From NCBI GenBank assembly GCA_015179025.1, contig WHUX01000031.1, positions 124,001-188,000 of the forward strand: DNA of 64,000 nucleotides, read 5' to 3'. Position 1 is the stretch's first letter. Each line of letters opens with the position of its first letter. The DNA comes from Terfezia claveryi. Taxonomy: Eukaryota; Ascomycota; Pezizomycetes; Pezizales; Pezizaceae. The notes below the pieces were generated by a model that saw nothing but the letters and a program-made list of their open reading frames with translations, was not told where the DNA came from and searched no databases. Shown in pieces: positions 36,201 through 47,659 of the stretch. The position numbers and the translations under genes are program-made.

Positions 36201-36960
36201 CCGATGTCTCCCCCTAAAACCCAGTCTCAGTCTCCGAGATACATCACATCTTCGGTTGTTACTGTCGTATGAGCCTCGAGTGAAGATTAGCATTGCCAAT
36301 GTCGATAAAATCCTGAAATCAACGCGTCACAGATACCCCAATGACAAGCAACAGGCATATTTTTTCCCTCCTGTCATGACTGTCATGCGGGGTAATCTTC
36401 GCCGTTCATCTTGAGCTGTCCCTAGTGAATTTCTTTTCGCACTGGAAGCTCGTGGACCTGCACAAGCTATCTGATTTATTTCGAAGTAGACTGAAGCTGT
36501 GACGGTCACTCGCTCGCGACATATATTACTTATATATTGTTTACCACCAACCCAAGCTCCTCACATAATTGTGGATTAATTGCGCTTCTCAGAGCAAGGT
36601 TAGCTACCGGTACCCTTCGTCGGCACTTGCCAGACCCACAGCTGCAATTCAATTCCTCGGATATCGTGGAACCTGCGCTGGATCGGGGAAAGCTTAGGTG
36701 CAATCACTGCCTATTTGTCCCCGTCAATCTATCTCCCGTTGAGCTAATTACCATCAGTCACCGTGTGCCTGGCCTTCGGCGTGCGTGTGCTGCTTGCTTC
36801 TTTGCTGGCTGCTGTGTGCCAAACTAGCTGTTCTGCATGAGATCCGCTTTCTGCTATATTTGTTCAGACGTCGCTGTCTCTCGGGGGCGCCACTTTGGAC
36901 CAACATCCCCAGGGCTACCCCAGAATCTACCTAGTCTTGACTTCACTACTCTGGAACAAT
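33226..36960. other. Long intergenic region
   Basis: Upstream side of the serine-rich gene, then unassigned DNA. A 99-codon frame at 34201-34500 (with HVDGNFHKTPFVQTFVPDP) has protein-like composition but no ATG start and no splice support. TAGTCTCGTG lies at 33659-33668. Nothing else supported. Confidence 0.4.
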
Positions 36961-37063
36961 TGCTTTACCTACACCTATAACACGATCCCTATCCAAATTT
37001 GCCTCACTGCGAGAGGCGGCTCTAGGTCTCACACTGGCTTCTGGCACAAGCAGGCTTATTGAG

Positions 37064-37847
37064 ATGCATAACCAGAGGGTAAGTTACTAACATGGTGATT
37101 TATTAAGAACACAAAAGCTCACTCAGGGTGACAGCCCCTACTACCACTTTACGAGACTTCGGAGGAATTTCTTGACGAAGTCCCGGAGCTGGAGATTACT
37201 TCGTCCTCCCCTCCGGATTCTATCTCAGTACGTAATTCCGAGCATAATAGATTGGAAGGGGGTGGGGAGGGAGATGGAATTGGCTGTGCGAGGCTAGGAA
37301 TTGACAGCGGCTAATTTCCTTGAAGAGCTTGAGCTCAGTAGTGATTGATCAAAACCACAATTCTTGCCCTAGAGCGACCCAGCCAACAGCACCTTTAGAA
37401 AAGAAGCATGTGAAATTCGCAGAAATCGATGTCGAGAATATACATATATATCAGCCTTCAGATTGGGGCGGAGAAATAGATTCTCATCACCATTACCCCG
37501 AGAACTTTCCTCATCGTGCAACCTACGGAACTATTAATCCACCATCAATTTTACGAGAGCCAACATCTGCTTTTCCGGTTAAGATGAGCACGGAGGAGAG
37601 TCTATATGATCACGCCAATCATGTTACACCAATGGAGAGTAGGAAACCCAGGGCCAGGATTCCATTGCGAACCGGATTCACTCCTATGGAGACCACGGGA
37701 CGTCAAAAGATCAGTCCAGGAGTGTGCTTGTCGGCAAGCAGTCTCACAATGTTTGTTCTATTTCTCTGGTTCTTAAGTGGGGGAGATTTCTCCGAGCATA
37801 AACACAAGGATTTCGAATTTGGAGAAGATATAAATACAAACATATAA
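37064..37847 (+). CDS. Small protein with one C-terminal membrane segment, three exons
   Basis: Exon 1 is 37064-37078 (MHNQR, then GTAAGT). Two models fit the next junctions. Model A uses exons 37135-37227 and 37326-37847, giving 209 aa with an acidic N-terminus (YETSEEFLDEVPELEI). Model B uses exons 37127-37227 and 37328-37847, giving 211 aa with a basic one (GDSPYYHFTRLRRNF). Both keep frame; A looks more natural, as acidic Ser/Pro-rich text precedes the rest. The last intron has GTACGT and GGCTAAT. The main exon has a His-rich stretch, an arginine-rich turn and near its end a hydrophobic helix (SSLTMFVLFLWFLSGG). That predicts a single-pass membrane protein. No family recognised. Confidence 0.5.
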
Positions 37848-39160
37848 AGGTATAAGGGGGATCTGCAGAAGTTCTTGACTGGATCTGGGAAAGATGTGGA
37901 TACCCGAGATCTTTGCTGGTGCACTATTTTCATCCTTATGACTTAATGATGGAGGCGCATTTCCTTTTCTATCTGTTCTTTTGTATTTTGGTTTCTCTTT
38001 TGTGCTATCCGGTGGCGGTTCATTTTTGTTATTCGAAATCGATTGACCTCATTTTGAAAATGCATATCCATTGGGCGTGTTCCCTTATACCAATCTTTAA
38101 TCTTCCTGCAGCATCGGTAATAGGAGGTAAGAGCCGGGTGGCTATGTTTGTTTGAGGCCGCGGAAGATACAGCTGACACAACCTCGTGTATCATACCGAT
38201 GGCACACGGCTCCTATGCACGTTGGGGAGGCAGATTTGATGGCAGCTTATGCGGCGGGGGCACTTGGATGGTTTGGATGGAAATAACCTCTTCATCCATG
38301 TGCTCGGGTTACAGAAGCGGAGCGTGGAAGTCCCAAGGTTAGAACTCGTTTGAATGGTGGTGCTGCCTACTTTGTTTGTTCCAAAAAAGTTTTGGGATTA
38401 TTCGTTCTTTATCAGTGTAGGCGCAGCAATGCCGAAAAGCTGGGTTGGTCACTCATTGCTTTCGGGGGAGTCATGTTTATATTTATCGTGGTGGTTTTAT
38501 TATGTACGTGAAGAATGCTTAAGTAACCTTATAGTCTCGTGATACTCAAGTAATAACTCGTCCATGCGTCAGAACTTTGCACTTTCACGACCAAGAGTAG
38601 GTAGCAGCAGTAAACAATAATATGAAGTAAGACGAATTGAATGATCGTCTGTTTATGATGAAGCAACCAGACTAATGTCGAAGATAAGATAGTAGATTTA
38701 CATTTCACTACTGGGGTACACAGTAGGCGGCGTCCACCATTGGTGTTTCAGCATACATATGATGGTATTTTCATACAAAACACTCGTTACTTACTCGGCT
38801 ACCTGAACCTCACTCACAGCTAACCAGCACGTCTATATTGCCATACACCTTCAATCGGGAATCAAGAATCCCTGTCGACACCAACTCGGTTTCTCTCGTT
38901 TGTTATACCTTGGCTGAACCAAGTTGTTTGATACGGCGGGACCGGCAAACCCAGATTCAGCACAGCAAGCAGAGTCTAGGCGGATTGCCAAACCTCGTGG
39001 GTGTTCGGCTGCCTATAGGATTCATATCTAGTTTCTTATAACCATTTCTCAGTCAATTGACACGTAGCAGAGGCACCACAACCCACTGTGTGGGAGTACC
39101 AGGTACCTTGTGAGCTGTGCTACCTTCTTCTGGGCTACATCACAAGGCAGTACAGTAGCA
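37848..39160. other. Intergenic, nothing firm
   Basis: A plus-strand frame at 37913-38155 encodes a hydrophobic stretch but lacks support. TAGTCTCGTG at 38532-38541 and AACCAGACT at 38665-38673 are the only notable strings. Confidence 0.45.
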
Positions 39161-40152
39161 ATGGGTCGAACAATGAGGAAATCGAGGCGGGAGAAGAAAC
39201 CGGAGGATATACAGAGGTTGCTGGTATGTATCACTGCACAAAGCCGCTCTTCTGCCTGTATCAAATACGAAGGGGTTCTGAAGGAAGCTTAGAAGGAAGC
39301 TTTCCCTGGCGCTGCTGCTGTGGAACAAGCTGGAAGAAGCTTTATCTGATGCACGGCGCTTATGTGTAGGTTGACTTAGAGGCGAATACGACGTATCACA
39401 GTTTTCCACGGCCAACCTTTTCGGAGAGGCGATCTAGTACTGCTGCCGTGATTGGGCCGACGAAAGCTGTAAGTAATACCTCTGTAGTTTGTGTTTAGGA
39501 GAACATAGGATATACTGTGAATTAGGGTGATAAGAAGGTGACTGAGTTGCTCACTCGCATGGGATAGGAGAAATCCCTGAGGGATGTTCTACGAGCTTAC
39601 CCGGCGCCGCCTGTTGATTTTGAGGAAGCTGCGGGAGGATCTTTGGCCCAGTTCACACGCTTGCAGTACGCCTTCGTTCCACCGGCTACCGACGTTACAA
39701 CCGAAACTTCCGTGGATATATCCTCCTCCGCTGTGAGAAGCCCGCTCCTCAGGCCCACCGACTCCGCCAGCAACAGCAGCTTCTGGTTCCTCTCCCGTCA
39801 GAATACTCCGGTCACCATCGTGCGCACACTTACTCCCCGGCCTCAAAGTACTCTTTCTACCCAAACTCAACCTCAAAGAGTCTATATTAGTCTACTTGAT
39901 ACGCTTGCCAGTACAAGACTGCGTATAATTCAGCAGGAGGAGGAGTTGAGGCCGTATGGGGTGCGGGAGGAGAGGCGGGTTCAGCGGGTATTGGAAATAG
40001 TGGTAGGAGCGGTATTGTTCATAGGGATGATGGTGGGAGTGGGTGGGATTTTTACGATTGGGATTGGAGAAGGGGAGATTGGCGAGCTGGGAGTAGGGGT
40101 GAAGATATGGAAGGTACTCTCTGGGGTGGGGGATGGTTCTGGAACTGCATGA
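39161..40152 (+). pseudogene. Decayed gene for a C-terminally membrane-anchored protein
   Basis: ATG 39161 opens MGRTMRKSRREKKPEDIQRL. The frame is broken by TAG within the repeated KEA segment, a shift of two bases near 39330, and TAG in HGAYV-stop-VDLEAN. An intron of about 53 nt (GCT|GTAAGTAATACC ... GAATTAG) joins in phase 0 to TELLTRMG, where a further TAG stands in place of a probable CAG. After that, 39571-40152 is open. It encodes a Ser/Thr-rich linker, a charged helix and a Gly/Ile/Val-rich hydrophobic segment (IVVGAVLFIGMMVGVGGIF). Intron and frame agreement across the breaks show a former gene. Function unknown. Confidence 0.55.
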
Positions 40153-40408
40153 TCCGATCTGTCTGGTGGTTCAGTTATCAACACTCTTCTACTTGTATGT
40201 TCAACCTGTATGGAGTTGCAAAGGTGAAAACTAAGCAGGATTGGACAGGCTGGGATCGGAACATTGGCAACATTTTTTTGTTTGCTCGGCAGCTTGCACA
40301 ACATTCCACCACGTCTACTACATGCATTATATACGGCAGCTGGGACGTACCCTTGATTAGTCTGGTTGGCACCTCATTCATAAGGTTATTTTGGCCAAAA
40401 TAAGGAGC

Positions 40409-40473
40409 ACTTCTTTTTTTTTTTTTTTTTTTTAAAAAGTCTGTACGTCTATGCCGCATAAGGTATGAGACTG
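40409..40473 (-). mobile_element. Very short SINE fragment, minus strand
   Basis: 65 bp starting with a T run and reading, on the minus strand, a degenerate tail module (GCGGCATAGACGTAC...), flanked by an 11-bp duplication AAATAAGGAGC (40398-40408, 40474-40484). Confidence 0.65.
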
Positions 40474-40484
40474 AAATAAGGAGC

Positions 40485-41800
40485 CTTGTAAAACTAGAAA
40501 AGTTTTGCCTTTATGGGGGTTGTACTACTTCAGATACTGCTAATATAATGCATTGCCTTTCCTAGGTCTATTTAATGATTGAGGCCAACATACGAAAGAT
40601 CGGAGTCAGAAATGGTGATAATTTCGAAAGATCTATATATATATACCCATAATCGTTTTTGCCACTATCTACTCGGCGCTCTGGAATTCCTAGTTTCACA
40701 GCATGTGGTGGAACTCGAGCTCATATATACACTTCCAAGGATCTTGGAGACGTTCACATGCAACCTTTCGCAAAAGACACCGTCACATCTAGTCGGGTAT
40801 CGTGGGCGGGTATCGCTTGGAGTATGCTTTTCATAGATAAGCGAAAGATAAGCGAATATTTCGGGCAACAGCGGGCGGGTATTACTAGGGAACTGTGTTT
40901 TAATGGAGCGGTGCCTGAACATGGACTCTGGTGGCTGATATAAAAAGTGTGGCCCCAGGGACTCTTCACCAAACGAAGATCAAAAGCCCTGCATAGAAGC
41001 TAGTCTCGTGCAAGCGTCCTGCAGCACTTGTCTTTGAAATCGACTCTACAAATTTAACGATCTCGATAACCATGCTCAAGGACATCATGAATCCGGCGGT
41101 CGTTGAGTGCTGCGAAGTTTGCACGGCGCTCCGGCGTGCGCAATTCCGTCCACAGAGGCAGAACGGCTCATCAATTCCTCCGTATCCACCGGGAACTCCA
41201 CACTCAACTCCAGCGGGTCCTCCATCGCCACCAACAGGGCAACAGCCACCGCAGCAAAGATAGAGTGGTGTTTGGTTGCGGGCTCAATTGTGGTGTGCAC
41301 TAAAGCAGGGATAACCCACCAGCGATACTACCTCCAGAACCGAAGTGGCAATAGGGGCAGACGGGATAAGCGCTACGCCAGTACCCACCTGCACTACTCA
41401 ACCACGAAAAGTAGCCATGCACGCTACTCCATTTCGATGCAAGCTTGGAACTAGGTATGTGGAGGTGGATACAGGGGGAGAAAGTGGTAAAGATATCAGG
41501 GTATGCTGGATGAAGGAGATATTACCAGTGATGGCTCCATCTCTCTGGTGAGTTATATTCAAGCAATGGAAGAGGTATGTAGCTGTGGATGGGCATGAGA
41601 ACCATCCGTACGCCCAAGTATGTGGGTAAGGACAGTTCATTCAACTACCACTTCCAGTTTATGAGTGAAGAATTGTTCGGGGGAAACGGCTGTGTGATTA
41701 CGGATGATGGTTTCCGTTTACCTGTGTGTTTCTTACCTGTGTGTTGGATGATTTTGTTTAATGATATCTAGTTTTGTACGTAGATATAGGGTAGCTACAG
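40485..41800. other. Unassigned DNA
   Basis: Short overlapping frames at 41072-41454 include a proline-rich one and a Ser/Thr-rich one (STLNSSGSSIATNRATATAA) ending in a hydrophobic patch. Without splice or domain support I do not call a gene. AGTCTGGTT lies just upstream at 40359-40367 and TAGTCTCGTG at 41001-41010. Confidence 0.4.
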
Positions 41801-42010
41801 GGCAAGTGGATGCAGGTTGGCCAGATTATATCTGTTCCGACCTGCTCGAGAATTTTACTGATTCACGAATGGGGCGGCCTAGATCGCGAATCAGTCAGTT
41901 CCCAGGCAGGCCAGAAAAGCTGTCGGCAGCCATTCAAGAACCCTAACAATGGATCGAGAGTAAGGAGAATTTCCCGGGGAATGCTCCATGTACCCGTAGT
42001 CTGCTCTCCT
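41801..42010 (+). repeat. Duplicated segment, matches 48200-48330 and HNH-copy tails
   Basis: The string CCCAGGCAGGCC followed by CTGTCGGCAGCCA and later TTCCCGGGGAATGCTCCAT recurs, diverged, at 48230-48310. The first part (GACCTGCTCGAGAATTTTACTGATT) resembles the region just 3' of HNH copy 1 at about 44105. It may be the downstream flank of a further, lost HNH copy. Confidence 0.5.
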
Positions 42011-42149
42011 CTCCAGTGGACAACTAGCGGTGCGATACAGGGCGACATACAAGCCCGGGTGCCAATCAGACTACCAAGCCCGCAGAGCCAAGCCCGCTCC
42101 CCCACACAGTACCCAATCTTTGGCAGAGACCCCAAAATCCTATAAGAAT

Positions 42150-42475
42150 ACCTCTTTTCCTCCCAATCCTCACTTTTGAGCTAGATACTGGCTCACCACG
42201 CCCAACCAAAACCTCTCGAACTTCTGAAGTACACCTCTTTCCTCCAATTGAGCTAGATCCTTGAATAAATCACCACGCCCACCAACACTTCTCGGACTTC
42301 TGAAGTACACCTCTTTCTCCCAATCCTCACTTTTGGGCTAGATACTGTATCATCACGCCCAACCAACACTTCTCGGACTTCTGAAGTACACCTCTTTCCT
42401 CCCAATCCCCACTTTTGAGCTAAATACTGTATCCCCACGCCTAACCAACACTCTTCGAACTTCTGCACCACACAC
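42150..42475 (+). repeat. About 80-bp tandem repeat leading into HNH copy 1
   Basis: Roughly four copies of a unit containing CACGCCCAACCAACACTTCT, CGGACTTCTGAAGTACACCT and CTTTTGAGCTAGATACTG. The last copy runs straight into the sequence before ATG 42484. Copies 2 and 3 of the HNH gene have only one such unit, so the 5' flank of copy 1 has expanded. Confidence 0.8.
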
Positions 42476-42483
42476 ACACCGCG

Positions 42484-43969
42484 ATGGCAAATAACCACCC
42501 CAGCTATCCACCACACCTTCCACGATCAGCTTTGCTTTATCCGTCTGCGTCCTCTCCCTCATGAACTTTGCGAAGCCCTCACTCAGGGGCTTCGGCGGGG
42601 ACGACGCTGTGAGGTAACCAGTGGCCTTCTTGCAGCTCTTAATCAAAATCTTCTCTACGCCAATCCGGAGAATGAACATGAAACAGATTACGGCCTGGTT
42701 GAGGGACCAATCAGAGAGGGGTCTGACACAGCTAGCCCAGACTTTCAGGGCCGCTATGAGGCAATGTATTTGACCTCACCTACTCTACATGAGAGACGGG
42801 TAACTGACCAAAAATCTGTGGGCGTATCTCTAGGGCTAGGCTGACGGTCGAACTGCTGCGAGAATACAAGCAGAGACGAACCCTGTATCACGATCACAAG
42901 TGACTAGGCAACTAGTAAGTGCTCTAGTGCTTGAAGGTTGGGCTTCCCTAACATCGTACTGGTATAATGACAGCATGGGGCCTCATATTCCTTCATATTT
43001 GTACGTATTTTGCGCGGTTCTGGCAGATTAACTTGCCTTAACCTTGAATCCACCCGGGTTTCTGGGTGGCTCCTCATGGTCCCCCTAACGGGGCCGCATA
43101 GGAGTAACAAGTATTTAAAAAAAAAAAAAAAATCGTACTGGTTGGCATTAGCGCAAGATAACAACTCATGAGTCCTGACCTGGCGAATCAATCCAGAAGT
43201 TGCTCAAATTGTACCATTCTCGCTAGGAGGGTTAGGAGGCCTGTTGCGGCAAACAAGGCCCAACATCGAAGCATTTCTAAGGGTTTTCGCGGGTCCAACA
43301 GTAGTGCGCAATTTGAAACAATACTTGCTGCAGGGTCATGGTTCACGCAATCAAATCAATTGCGTCGAGAACATGTTATGCCTAGCTCAAGATGCCCAAT
43401 ATTATTTCGGGTCGGGATACTTTGTGCTGGAACCTGTTGCGGACCCCTTGGCTGGGATTCAAACGTCCATTGGTGATCTTTCCTCGTACGACGTGCAGTT
43501 CTCCTGGGTTACAGGGAATCGGCCAGGAGCGGGCGTAAGGGGCGGCAACCACTTTCAAGAAGATGCTTGGGATCTGACGCAAGTGCTAGATCCGAGTGTT
43601 CCCATGTCGGAGGACTCGGACAATGAAGTCTCAGGCTCGTATCTCCCCAGACCCACGCTACGGCGTTCCAGTAGGCATCGCCTCCCTCGTATTCAAGCGC
43701 TGGAAACTGGGTTCTTATTTACCCTAACCACGAATGACCCGGTTCACCATCCCCTTCCTCTCCCAGAACTGCTTGTCCTTCATTCTGCCGTCATGCGCGT
43801 GTGTATGGCAACGGGAATGTCGGGGCCGGAGGATGACGAAGAGTGGGATTCTCCAGAAGAGGTGGACCTCCAGTCAACGATTCAAGATCAGTTGCTCCCG
43901 GAGGACATATCATATACCCTGAAACGCCTCGAGGCAGATTCGGGGACACCGGACAAATCAGGCATTTAG
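42484..43969 (+). pseudogene. HNH nuclease family gene, copy 1, dead
   Basis: Collinear with copy 2 (49468-50801). The first exon (MANNHPSYPPHLPRSALLYP) shifts frame after about 20 codons. The middle exon carries a 2-nt loss and a stop. The last intron keeps its donor but holds a 168-bp SINE, and its acceptor TAG is TTG. The conserved SCVLT start of the HNH domain reads SC to stop. The remaining 3' exon is open to 43969 and retains ENMLCLAQDAQYYFGSG, where the last HNH histidine is Gln. It cannot encode the full protein. Confidence 0.8.
42964..43131 (+). mobile_element. SINE inserted in the intron of HNH copy 1
   Basis: 168 bp, 5'-truncated (starts at ATAATGACAGCATGGGG), with the full tail module and an A tail. 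It is flanked by an 11-bp duplication ATCGTACTGGT (42953-42963 and 43132-43142). It lies between the branch site and the acceptor of the last intron, which would disturb splicing. Confidence 0.9.
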
Positions 43970-44199
43970 GGAATGCCTGAACTGATATCTGGTTGCCGTG
44001 ATACCTACAGTGGGGGAGTTGATAATTTTGATGCCTTAGTGGTGTAAGAATACCTATGCGCAAGTGCGTGAGAGGTATGTAGCCGATTGCTTGATAATGT
44101 TCTGTCCTGCCAGGGAATTTTACTGATTACCAAATCTAGTGGCTAGGAGCTAGCTTTATCTGGCGGAGGGGCTTCGGAAATGATGTTCAATCAGCAAAG

Positions 44200-45530
44200 C
44201 GGAAAGGGCTCTAGCAGCAGGGGACAACGTCACCTTGCTAGGAAAGGACATTGTCTGTGCGTTTAATAATGTCCGAAGCGAAGAAATTTTTGAGGCCTTA
44301 ACAGCCCAGAAACCAAACATCTTATCCCATTTATACGCATTTCCTCTCTAATAGAAGGTTCAACATAGTATGCGATAATCAGGCTAGAGGCAAAGGGGCC
44401 ATGGACGAAGGAACCTGACAAGGAAGCCCTCTCAGCCCCAGTCATCTTCTTTATTTACATCTCTCGAACTCCAACCAGCCACTGAGGCCTGTCAGGACAT
44501 CCGCCTGTACAATAGGAACAACGCACACAACTCCCCTTCCGATCGCCAACTCCTGAAACTCCCCTCAAAAATCCTCCGACAGCGGAGCCTTCCTATGCCA
44601 CTGAACTACCTCTTTAGCTACGCATAAATCCACTTATCATCACATAATAGCAATACACCAGCAAAGAACATCAGGAGGTCCTACAGAGGGTAGTAATGCC
44701 TTGATAATGTCAGCGGAAATCGACAAGCTAAATTGGGGTGAGAGCAAGAACACCGTCTTGAATATAGGTCCCACATGCAAACCGAAACAGATTACCACGC
44801 TGGGTATTATTATCGACCATCACCTTTCCTTCGGACCCCACATAGCCGCTCGCACAGAGAAGGCAAAGAAAGCCCTATCCATCCTCATACACTTGGGCAA
44901 TAGCAACGGGGGCATGTCTGCACAGTAGCTAAGACTGGATACATACGTCCTATTTTCTCCTGGGGGGGCAATTTATGGCAGACCTCAGGCAGACCAGACC
45001 CCAGGCTTTCTAACATGGAACGCTTAGAATACCAGGCCCTTCGCAAGATTTGCGGCACATACCATGGCAGTTCCAAGGAGAAACTAGGGTGGATTGCAAA
45101 CGTTGAACCCTAGAAGATAAGCTACAGGACATCTTAGCGAGCTGGGCGGGTCGTGCAGTCCGAACTGGAGATTCGCATATCCGGGAAATGCTTCACAACT
45201 CATTCTCGAACTCTCACCACCCTCTCATCCGGCAGGATCCCATCATCTCCGCTTTTAACATCACTACCCCGTCAGCTCTCCCCTCTCTTAGTTTCGGCGA
45301 CTGCAATAATCCACCCCCAGCGGCCTTATCCCCCGCATCATATATGAGCCTTCGGATGCGTACTCAACATCACTAGGCAGGTGGGCAGCCAAGATAGGTA
45401 ACATACTGGAGGAATGCTGGCGAGTATGCTTTACAGATGCTACTGGAAGGGCAGGACACACGGTGTGATGGCTAGGAGGTTACTCGGGATGAGGGTAACA
45501 CCAGAAAGTGTTTTTAACTCGCTAGCGTCG
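44200..45530 (+). mobile_element. Degenerate LINE (Tad-like), reverse transcriptase and RNase H
   Basis: Plus-strand frames, broken by many stops, read in order: CAFNNVRSEEIFEALTAQ (RT motif around the first catalytic Asp, itself lost); GT-stop-QGSPLSP at 44410-44440; IDKLNWGESKNT and TLGIIIDHHLSFGPHI at 44701-44860; KAKKALSILIHLGNSNGGM; then after several shifts EPSDAYSTSLGRWAAKIG and the RNase H strand VCFTDATGRAGHTV ending at 45468. The order fits a fungal non-LTR ORF2. Entirely inactive. Confidence 0.8.
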
Positions 45531-45767
45531 TTTGGGGATATATTATGCGGGTGATCTCTTGTACTTTTCACACTCATTTTTACGCGCACAAGAAAAGTGC
45601 AAGAATTTTCGCTTCGCTTCTACAGAGCTGTTGATAGCCAGCATCGTATGCCGTTATCGACTTACTCTCGCTTTTGAGGTTTAAACTCTGACACTTACGT
45701 GTATTAAGACACGCAGGTGTTGAAGTTCGCTTATCTCTTATTGGAATTTTCGCTTACCATCACTTCC

Positions 45768-45822
45768 GGGACAAGGCTCTGTCAGGCCTCGGGTCATCGG
45801 TTTAATACCGTTAATGACAATA
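45768..45822 (+). mobile_element. SINE 5'-part fragment
   Basis: GGCTCTGTCAGGC, CGGGTCATCGG and CCGTTAATGACA recur in the order seen in the SINE at 4340-4385, without the tail module. A relic piece. Confidence 0.5.
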
Positions 45823-45839
45823 TATTATTAGCATACTCT

Positions 45840-46620
45840 ATAATTGCAAAACCTGGCTATTAGCATAGACTCTGCCGACCCGAGTTTGGGACTATGGCTA
45901 GAATAGCATAACTCTTTGATAGCATGCATAGCATTTTGCCGGCCCCAACCTGGTGACTGCTAACAATCCAACCTGCACACTTAGTGGCGGACTGTGGATT
46001 TCTATCAATGTTATCTCCTTTAATTCTCCCAGTATACATGATGGATAGTCTCGAACCCGACCGCTCCTAGGGAGGCATGATGGATACCGGTAGTGAATGG
46101 ACTCAAGAGCACACGTCAGTCCACAGGTCGGTCCGCCATCGGGAGGTTGATCCAACAGAGAGCGAGCGATTTCAGCTGTTTTCATACGCACAAGCACATC
46201 AAACTGAATCCCGTAAGATTCACCATACAACTATGTTGTCTATAATACTAATAGAAATATAAATATTTGGGTATCCTAAAGAGATTTCGAGATCAACCAG
46301 TACTACCGGAGTTTACAGGAACGCTGTTGGCCTGTGATATCCAGCGTGTCCACGAGTTCACCATCCACAATCAGATACTGTTCTCTATGCATAGTTTTTC
46401 TGCGTTTTGCGAAGCATTGAAATTTTCAAATGGTTTAGTCTAATTGCAAATGGTTGGTTAGAAGGGTGAAGAGTCCTAGTCTGGTTGGCACGAAGAATTG
46501 TTCTACACTTCCTGCCAGTGTTCACGTGATGCCAAGCAACACCTCTATAAATCCATCACCTTTTAATAGCATTGAAACTCCCGGTCCCGACTTTATACTA
46601 ATACAGAGGTTTGCCTGTAT
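45840..46620 (+). repeat. Repeat pair member A (partner 48450-49080)
   Basis: Shares with 48450-49080 the strings AGTTTGGGACTATGGC, AATAGCATAACTCT, ATAGCATGCATAGCATTTT, GTGATGCCAAGCAA and CAGAGGTTTGCCTGTA in the same order. Its two ends are weakly inverted (CAAAACCTGGCTATTAG vs CTAATACAGAGGTTTG), so it may be a small non-autonomous DNA transposon. No clear target duplication. Confidence 0.6.
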
Positions 46621-46630
46621 AGGCGGAGTC

Positions 46631-46729
46631 CTGAATCCACCCGGGTTTCCGGGCGGCTCATGGTCCCCTTACTGGGAGCCAATAGGAGTAAGGAGTATTT
46701 TATTTTTTTTAAAAAAAAAAAAAAAAAAA
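46631..46729 (+). mobile_element. SINE/LINE tail fragment
   Basis: CTGAATCCACCCGGG, hairpin partner CCGGGCGG, TGGTCCCCTTACTGGG and AATAGGAGTAAGGAG followed by a T run and about 20 A. This is the variant of the tail module seen at 25460-25545. The 5' end is truncated. Confidence 0.75.
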
Positions 46730-47170
46730 GCTGTAGTCGGAAAAATCCTACTTACCAAGACCTTCCTAGTTGGGTAGGAGTGCTAAGCCATTAGCATTAG
46801 GTACAAGGATATAGAGTAAATAGACGAGAATACGGTAAATAGAACAAGATTGTATCAGATTCTTTTTTTCTTTTCTTTTCTTTTTTTTTGAACTCTATGC
46901 ATCTATTGAAACTTACCTGGGCCCTATTTCCTTATCTTAAAAAACTCAATACACTCAAAGCATAATAGGCCAACTATCACCTCACTCAATCAAAACAGAT
47001 TATAAAAGATCCGCCACCTGTATAAACTGTATTGGGGTGCAAAATGCCAATCAAGGTAAAAAGAAACATGATAATATAAGCCATCATTGAAAGATCCCTT
47101 ACTAGGTACTGTGCAAATCTACCCTCTTCCTTTATCAGTCAAAATCATAAGTCTCAATTGAGACTCAGCA
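46730..47170. other. Unassigned spacer
   Basis: AT-rich sequence with a T/C tract at 46861-46889. No gene found. Confidence 0.5.
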
Positions 47171-47179
47171 TCCCCTCAT

Positions 47180-47480
47180 CTACCCTTCCTCTCAAAAATA
47201 CCACAATGGAGCTGGTGGCTCTATCAAATGTCTGGTTATCTCCCTAGAGCTAACGTGCCCCCATAATCCCTCGTACCGTATATCTTGTATAACAACTGCT
47301 ATGGGTCTCTGACAGGGGACCCCATGAAGAATTATAGCCTTAGCTGAACTGGTGTCGCTAGGTAGTATGGTCTGCGGGAATATTTTGGCTGGTTGAGAAT
47401 TCTTGCTAGCTCTTGCTGCCGAATGTAGTGAAGCCTGGTTTTTGGGAGTTGGAGGAGCCACTACCAGGGTCTCGTTCTAA
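47180..47480 (-). mobile_element. LINE ORF1-like fragment, minus strand
   Basis: An 89-codon minus frame ending at 47192 reads TILPSDTSSAKAIILHGVPC, then RPIAVVIQDIRYEG and a stop after PPAPLWYF. The short KAIILHGVP strand pattern resembles the RNA-binding-like region of fungal LINE ORF1 proteins. Assigned by resemblance only. Confidence 0.35.
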
Positions 47481-47659
47481 TTCTCATACCCAAATAGGTT
47501 CGTCTTCTTATGCTCCATCACAATATCCTTACTATCTGTTGCCCCTCTCTTCTTCTGCAATCTCTCTTCCAATCCCCCAATCCCTACCTCCGTCTATACT
47601 GCCACTTATACCTGTAGCTTCTCTACCTTTGGAGACTGAGTTGTGATCGATACCATCTC

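Noticed and set aside
45560..45760. Imperfect inverted repeat around CTTGTACTTTTC / GAAAAGTGCAAG as a structured RNA or terminator
   Set aside because: Pairing is short and imperfect, with no flanking gene that would use it.
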